A program made the position numbers and the translations under genes. Positions 18,571 to 23,219 of a DNA stretch of 23,219 nt are shown here, piece after piece. Source of the stretch: Chara braunii (Eukaryota; Streptophyta; Charophyceae; Charales; Characeae); assembly GCA_003427395.1 (NCBI GenBank), contig BFEA01000266.1, positions 1,498,325 to 1,521,543 on the forward strand, in the 5' to 3' direction. The stretch's first letter is position 1, and each line of letters begins with the position of its first letter. The notes below the pieces were generated by a model that was not told the origin of the DNA, searched no databases, and was given only the letters and a program-made list of their open reading frames with translations.

Positions 18571-19743
18571 TTAGCCGTCGAACTCGTCGTCAGGGAAGTA
18601 GATCGGTCTGAACGGCCATTTACAGAAGTTGTAGTAATCAAACACGGGATGGTCTTTCACCATCATCGCNCCCCTCGCGTTATGNTGTCCACACACAGGA
18701 TAATACCAGTATTTCTCCGGGTGTGAGNTGTCGAAGTCAGCAAGCAGCANGCGCANAGCAGNCTCGCCGTTCTNTGGAGGTGCGACGATCTGAGCGAGAA
18801 CGAAAATGGGCTTCGTGTATCTCATGTCTTTGCGTTCGTAGCAGTCGATCATAGCCGACGCGATAGTATCAACGAGGAACTCGTCCAAGGATCGGTGGTT
18901 GTACGCGTCTTCCCAGTCTGGAATAGCTAATATTCTTTCGGGATGGATGTGCAACACGACGTCCTTCTGCACCCCTGTCTGCATCTCGAGGAAGAGCGCA
19001 TTGTCGAGGTTAAAGGCGTTGAGGTTAATCTCCACNTCGTCAACCCCCTCCCCGCTGTCGCCCTCGTCTGCTTTCTTCCCCCTCGATGATTTCGACNGTT
19101 TCCNGGAAGACTCACCGGTTNTTCGCCGTGTCGACGAGTCTTTTGGCGTTTCATCCCCACCTCCAACCCTTTTCCTCTTCTCAACTGAACCGCCCTCTCG
19201 TGTTGTTGGCGTCCGATCACTCCCTCCTGCCTTTCTCTGCCTTTTCAGAGCACCTACTCCCTCTCGGTCTTCCTCATCNTGCAAGTTGCGCTTGCCTCCT
19301 GGCTGAGTCTTTTCAGCCGATCTCTCACGGAACAGCCCCTGCTCGGACACCTCCTCCTCACCGGCGACGTTCCCACTTGCTTCTCGTTCCTGGCTCAACT
19401 CCGTCTGCAGTTGTGCCGGCGCTGGTCGGGCCCGGCGAGTCGTCTCATCTGACCCATGCACTTTCGAACCTGCGGACCACCCGCTCGATCTCCAGGCGAA
19501 ACCTCGGCCACCTGCATGCCACGAACNAACGAACCGATCCTTTCGACCAGACCACGAGGAGTCGTCGATTCTGAGCCCTGTCGCAACCGTTCGCCATCGC
19601 TGCCTCCATGTGGCGTCGACTCCCCAAGCAAACCGTGGCGGCGAGATACATAAAGGCCCGGTTTCAAAGGAGCACGCGGATGGTCGTCCTCCGAGTCGTC
19701 TGACATGCCCACGTCTTGATGAGGAGGCGTAGCTGGCACGCAA
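18571..19743 (-). CDS. Large gene, first segment: acidic/basic linker and ParB/DGQHR-like domain
   Basis: This is an open frame of 390 codons. The part before about 19440 probably belongs to the overlapping N-terminal frame, and the real coding path switches frame somewhere in 19395-19527, where CGAACNAACGAACC contains an ambiguous base. A charged, disordered linker (KRQRKAGGSDRTPTTREGG) leads to a domain at about 18969-18664. Its parts are VVLHIHPERILAIP, LDEFLVDTIASAMI, TKPIFVLAQIVAPP and WYYPVCGQHNARGAM (Gln and Gly inferred from codons CAN and GGN). Strand, helix, then Pro-I-x-V strand, then a G-x-H motif is the layout of ParB/sulfiredoxin-like folds. The left copy keeps CGQHTA. The stop TAA 18571 aligns with a Tyr codon in the left copy. 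The domain assignment is tentative. Confidence 0.5.
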   Translation of the reverse strand: MRASYASSSRRGHVRRLGGRPSACSFETGPLCISPPRFAWGVDATWRQRWRTVATGLRIDDSSWSGRKDRFVXSWHAGGRGFAWRSSGWSAGSKVHGSDETTRRARPAPAQLQTELSQEREASGNVAGEEEVSEQGLFRERSAEKTQPGGKRNLXDEEDREGVGALKRQRKAGGSDRTPTTREGGSVEKRKRVGGGDETPKDSSTRRXTGESSXKXSKSSRGKKADEGDSGEGVDXVEINLNAFNLDNALFLEMQTGVQKDVVLHIHPERILAIPDWEDAYNHRSLDEFLVDTIASAMIDCYERKDMRYTKPIFVLAQIVAPPXNGEXAXRXLLADFDXSHPEKYWYYPVCGXHNARXAMMVKDHPVFDYYNFCKWPFRPIYFPDDEFDG

Positions 19744-20348
19744 CCCAGACCTCCCATCCCCCCTTCAGAGCACTCTCTTCCCGCGAACCCAACAGGACCA
19801 GTGATCGATGTTCCAGGTCCGACGTCCACGGCACTGATAGAGGTACCAGATTCCGCCCAGACCTCGAGGAAGTCTGTGACATGAACGGCCTCGTCGTGCC
19901 CCGGCGCTAGCAGGACAAAGTGAGGGAAAGACATCGCACGACGGTCGTACCCGCCGAACATCCTCCCGGCAACCTTGCATCCCTTTGCGATGCCATCGAC
20001 AGAACCATCACCTCTGTAATGCTTCTTCAACGTAAACTTGAAATTGTATTCGCCATCCTCGACCCACTGGACGATGGACCCTGCGAGACGCGTTCTGTGG
20101 GCGCGAACGGCGACGAACAAGAGCGGCCCGTACGGTGGTTGCAAAGGGTCGGGGCCGTCCTGGCTCGCCCAGTCAAAATACCTGACACGTTTGTTGTAGT
20201 CGCACCACAAGTTTTGAGCACGTCGTTCTTCCTCCGCACCTCCAACTCCCCGACTCGTTTCCCTTGCCGGCGACGACGTCGTCCCTCGACGCTCCTCTCC
20301 ATGCGGGGCGGAACCACCAGCGGAGCGGCCTCGTCCGTGTGAAGCCAT
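19395..20348 (-). CDS. Large gene, N-terminal domain of unknown function
   Basis: I place the start at the ATG at 20348 (MASHGRGR); an in-frame ATG at 20381 would add 11 residues. A basic, Ser/Gly-rich leader of about 50 residues is followed by a globular-looking region at about residues 55-165. Its motifs are LWCDYNKRVRYFDWAS, PPYGPLLFVAVRAHRTRL, NFKFTLKKHYRG and FPHFVLLAPGHDEAV. Then comes an acidic linker (MSDDSEDDHPR). The left copy has weakly similar sequence at 5460-4780. I do not recognise the family. The frame closes at 19395 inside sequence that reads better in the next frame, so the true protein probably continues into the ParB-like segment after a one-base shift. The palindrome array lies directly upstream. 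Confidence 0.55.
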   Translation of the reverse strand: MASHGRGRSAGGSAPHGEERRGTTSSPARETSRGVGGAEEERRAQNLWCDYNKRVRYFDWASQDGPDPLQPPYGPLLFVAVRAHRTRLAGSIVQWVEDGEYNFKFTLKKHYRGDGSVDGIAKGCKVAGRMFGGYDRRAMSFPHFVLLAPGHDEAVHVTDFLEVWAESGTSISAVDVGPGTSITGPVGFAGRECSEGGMGGLGCVPATPPHQDVGMSDDSEDDHPRAPLKPGLYVSRRHGLLGESTPHGGSDGERLRQGSESTTPRGLVERIGSXVRGMQVAEVSPGDRAGGPQVRKCMGQMRRLAGPDQRRHNCRRS

Positions 20349-22300
20349 TCCCTGAAACACACGGAGGAAATAAACCCACATTCACTCAGATTAGTCAGCA
20401 CGTCCCAACAGCAACCACGACCCACAACACGTATTCTGTTATCGGCCACCCGGACTCCAAAAGAACGAAGTTCAGTCATAGTTAGACGACAGTGGTCCAC
20501 AAGCCTGCACATTTCGGATGAATCCGAGGCATCGTGAGGCATCCTCGTCACACTGCCCTTAAGAGAATGAATGGTCGAAAACGAAGACCGCGAGATAGAT
20601 CGGATACATCCGAAGCAGGCGCAGTCAAAAACCCGATGTCGCATAGGCACCTGCACCGGGAAAANCAACACCTCGCAAGAAGGCCCTAGAACGCTGATAC
20701 GGCAGACGAAGACGAATATGTTGTCATCCGAAGTCGACAAGTGGATTGTAAAGTCCGCCGTTGTAGCTCGGATGAATCCGAGCTCCAAAGCGGTGTGGAC
20801 CACCCCCTTTTGGCCTGTACGAAACCGAACTCGAGTTTTCTTGTCCTTCTAAGTCGGTAAAGGTTGTGACTCGGATGCATCCGAATTCGAACAGCGTGAT
20901 CCAGAGACGGTCGTCCACAAGAGGTCATCTACAACACGTGTTTTCGTCACTGACCTGTGAGCACTGGGTTAAACCTATCCTGCCGGAGGTTCGATTTGGT
21001 TCAACCTGAACTTCGCAAATGTGGCTCGGATTAATCCGAGACGGGGACCGGCGGATGTACCCCACGGTCTGTTGACGCCCATCCAGCCATCCAAGCTTCC
21101 GTTATTCCCCAGCTATCGTCGGGTCCAACCGAATTTCGCACGGTGTGTCTTCGTCCTTGAGTGTTTAAGACGTTTGTGGCTCGGATTTATCCGATTTTGA
21201 CAGAGGCTGTCCCGATATGTGCGACCACGACAGGCTGTGCCGACACCGTTTGCTTTCGACGTACAAGTTTATCAGACCGTGCGACGTCGTCAATACCCTC
21301 AGCGCATGTGGTAAATCCGAAAATGCCACCGGTGTGGTTCGGATTAATCCGACTTCGCCAAGGCGCTTCGCTTTGTTGTCGCCCCACCACACACCGGACC
21401 TCCCCGCGATTGCCGTAGTGTGTTATTGTAATCAATGCGTTATCACGGGGGATATCGTTGTCGTCGTGAGTTTTAGTTGGTTGTTGCTCGCCCAATCCAA
21501 ACAACAGTTTCGAGCTCGTTTTTCTTCCACCGAGCGTAACCATCTCGACTCGTTTTAGTTGTGTGAATCCGAGGCATCGTTGACACTCGTCATCAGACTG
21601 CCCTTCGTAGAGCAAATGGTCGAAGACGAAAACAGCGTGGTAGTTCGGACACATCCGAACTAGGCAGAGTCGAAAGACCGACGTTGTGACTCAGATGCAT
21701 CCGAATTAGGCCGACCACAGGAGGAGGACATCGGCATGGTGTGTTCTCCTCAATGACCTGTGAGCAGAGGGTGGACCCTATCCTGTCGGAGGTGTGGTTC
21801 GGATTAATCCGAGACGGAACGGTCTTTTGACAGCATGTGATTTCGTCGTTCACGTTTATTGGAACGTGTGGCGTCGTAAATACCGTCTCAGCATGTGACA
21901 AATCCAAATTTGTCGTCACTAAGGTTCGGATTAATCCAAACTTCGCCGAGGTCCCTCGGTTTGTGGTCGCCCCGTGAGTTTTAGTGGGTTGTGGCTCGGA
22001 TGCAACCGAAATTAACAAGGGTGGCTCGGATACGTCAGTTGTTGCGCCACCACGAGATGGTATGGACAGGGTGGGCTGTCGTCCTCCTGGGTGGTCAAAC
22101 ATGTCGCCGTCGACAATACCCTATGAGCATCTGATCACTCCGTGTCCTGTCCTGTGTCCAAGTCAGCGGAAGGGTTCCTCGCGGCGTTTGGCTGACGCGA
22201 GGTTTGATAGGGTTTAAAGATTTGAATTCGCGTTTGCCTCCTGTGTCTTCGAATGTGTCGTAGCAGTCTTCGGATTACTGATCTGTGATTGCACTCAGGG
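20349..22300 (-). promoter_or_regulatory. Upstream region of the large gene with palindrome cluster C (12 sites)
   Basis: YTCGGATNNATCCGAR near-palindromes lie at 20513, 20599, 20767, 20870, 21026, 21180, 21338, 21644, 21690, 21798, 21925 and 21994 (16 bp each). Weaker relatives are near 21558, 22025 and 22269. Spacing is irregular (46-306 bp). All lie 5' of the large gene's ATG on its template orientation, so the block is positioned as a promoter or binding array. Parts of the region are diverged duplications: about 20865-21045 resembles 21683-21817, and 21230-21385 resembles 21830-21985. No core promoter element was identified, and no ORF here is credible. Confidence 0.6.
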
Positions 22301-22924
22301 GGGGACCAACCTGATATCGGTTGAGCGACTGTCTGCGATAGACAAAGATTGGAGAAAGGCAGAAAACCCGCATAGACACGGAAGGGAGACTAAGATCGAT
22401 GGAGACGTCAACAAGGAGAGGATGAGCAGCGAGAGAGCCTGTCTTTAGCTCTCTGTCTCTCCATGTGCAGATCTTGTGGATGGTGTTGTCCATTTCGGAA
22501 TTCGCAATGTGACCCGTTAATAAAACGACACAAAAGAAATATAAGAAAAAATTGTTTGTGTCGGCGAGAGGAAGATTGGCGAAAAATGTGAAAAATTTGA
22601 CGAATGTGGAGGACAATTTACGGATACAGAACCGAACGCCGAGCGAGCTGCACGATGCGACTTACGCGGGAAACGAATAAACAAACCGACCGCAATAAAA
22701 ATTAATTCGGCGTGAAGAAACTCCATGTGCAATCCAGAAGAGACACGATTCGTGAGAAACCATGTTCTCGTGTTCGACAACATACGAGTGAAATCCTCAT
22801 ATCGCAGTTCGTGAGAGAGACAACATATTGACGACAAGTGAGTAACACTTCAAGAAAACATCTGAAGTGACGACACAATCTCGAAGGGCGTGTCGCAATA
22901 TTCTCGGGCTACATTCGCGGGTCC
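22301..22924. other. Unassigned sequence
   Basis: This is about 620 bp with no palindrome copies, no recognisable domain in any frame and no tandem structure that I can see. It separates the palindrome array from the terminal inverted repeat. It may already be outside the right-hand element. Confidence 0.4.
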
Positions 22925-23112
22925 CGTTTCGTTGGTGACCACTCGCCCCGATCAGATGGCACACTCACATGTCCACGTGACAGCTCCTGAACATGCATGG
23001 CGACGATCAGATAGAGCCCCGCATCCATCAGCGTGGCCACGCTTGTCCAGGACGTGACACATGGACGTCTGAGTGTGCCATCTGGTCAGTGCGAGTGATC
23101 GCCAATGAAACG
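22925..23112. repeat. Long imperfect inverted repeat (77-bp arms, 34-bp loop)
   Basis: The arm at 22925-23001 (starting CGTTTCGTTGGTGACCACTC) is mirrored by 23036-23112 (ending GATCGCCAATGAAACG). Matching blocks include CAGATGGCACACTCA against TGAGTGTGCCATCTG. A second copy of the same family starts at about 23143 and is cut by the window end. This is a foldback or MITE-like element, and a possible small-RNA precursor if transcribed. I could not define a target-site duplication. Confidence 0.75.
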
Positions 23113-23219
23113 CATGCATTGTTACTCCCGAAACTCCTTCATCTCGCCCCGATCAGATGGCACACTCACACGTCCGCATGTCATGTCCTGAACATGCGTG
23201 GCCACGCTGATGGGTGCGG

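Noticed and set aside
12848-20348. Viral or Polinton-type element because of the Ulp1-fold protease
   Set aside because: The LNDEVVNFYM signature is of the cellular Ulp1 type, and no polymerase, capsid or packaging ATPase signature is visible.
14973-20381. Plus-strand ORFs opposite the large gene
   Set aside because: They are reverse-strand shadows of the conserved minus-strand frames, and none has a recognisable motif or a homologue in the left copy.
20027-22102. Minus-strand ORFs in the palindrome array as genes
   Set aside because: They lack similarity to anything recognisable, overlap the array, and contain repeated peptides created only by the palindrome.

Overview
The window looks like repeat-rich eukaryotic nuclear DNA, most plausibly from a green-lineage genome. 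A streptophyte alga such as Chara is my guess, but nothing here proves the species. The reasons are: no operons, tRNA or rRNA; a plant-transposon-style Ulp1/SUMO-protease gene with splice-compatible introns; satellite and microsatellite arrays; nested small transposable elements with target-site duplications; and an assembly gap (11817-12079). About 50 scattered ambiguous bases fall in the conserved part of one element, as expected where a multicopy repeat was assembled.

Layout. (1) ~153-5460, minus strand: a decayed copy of a large transposon-type gene, broken by 14 in-frame stops plus frameshifts. (2) 5455-7266: a GC-rich 48-bp minisatellite of hairpin units, split by a 352-bp solo-LTR-like insertion at 6223-6574. 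(3) 7280-9510: a ~120-bp satellite with A-rich spacers, interrupted by an hAT-type MITE (7882-8179) and a tiny retroposed sequence (8262-8351). (4) 9510-12850: non-coding DNA with GA and TG microsatellites, a ~280-bp tandem duplication and an assembly gap. (5) 12848-14684, minus strand: a Ulp1-family cysteine protease gene. (6) 14869-20348, minus strand: a second, much better preserved copy of the large gene seen in (1). (7) 20350-22300: an upstream region packed with one palindrome. (8) 22300-23219: unassigned sequence ending in a 77-bp-arm inverted repeat.

Main result. The large gene occurs in two diverged copies that align over most of their length. Reading both together suggests this order: an N-terminal domain of unknown function, an acidic linker, a ParB/DGQHR-like domain (CGQH[NT]A motif), a conserved region of unknown function, a domain laid out like a beta-class (PF01555-type) amino-methyltransferase, and a C-terminal domain with WGH..I.WH and EW..AVR motifs. 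In the methyltransferase-like domain the DPPY position comes first and the SAM-binding motif I follows. In both copies DPPY is lost (LDLCGT in one, VELIPGT in the other), while the flanking strands and motif I are kept. This suggests a non-catalytic DNA reader derived from a prokaryote- or phage-type ParB-methyltransferase fusion. These domain calls come from motif order and the two-copy alignment, not from a database search.

The better copy is accompanied by 21 copies of a near-palindrome, consensus YTCGGATNNATCCGAR. They lie in three blocks: upstream of the large gene, at its 3' end before the Ulp1 gene, and downstream of the Ulp1 gene. I found none in the main ORF body, in the Ulp1 exons or around the left copy. 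A working model, by analogy with transposons whose own proteins bind short motif arrays in their non-coding DNA, is that the ParB/pseudo-methyltransferase protein binds this palindrome and that the Ulp1 protease belongs to the same element. No transposase, reverse transcriptase or integrase was recognised.
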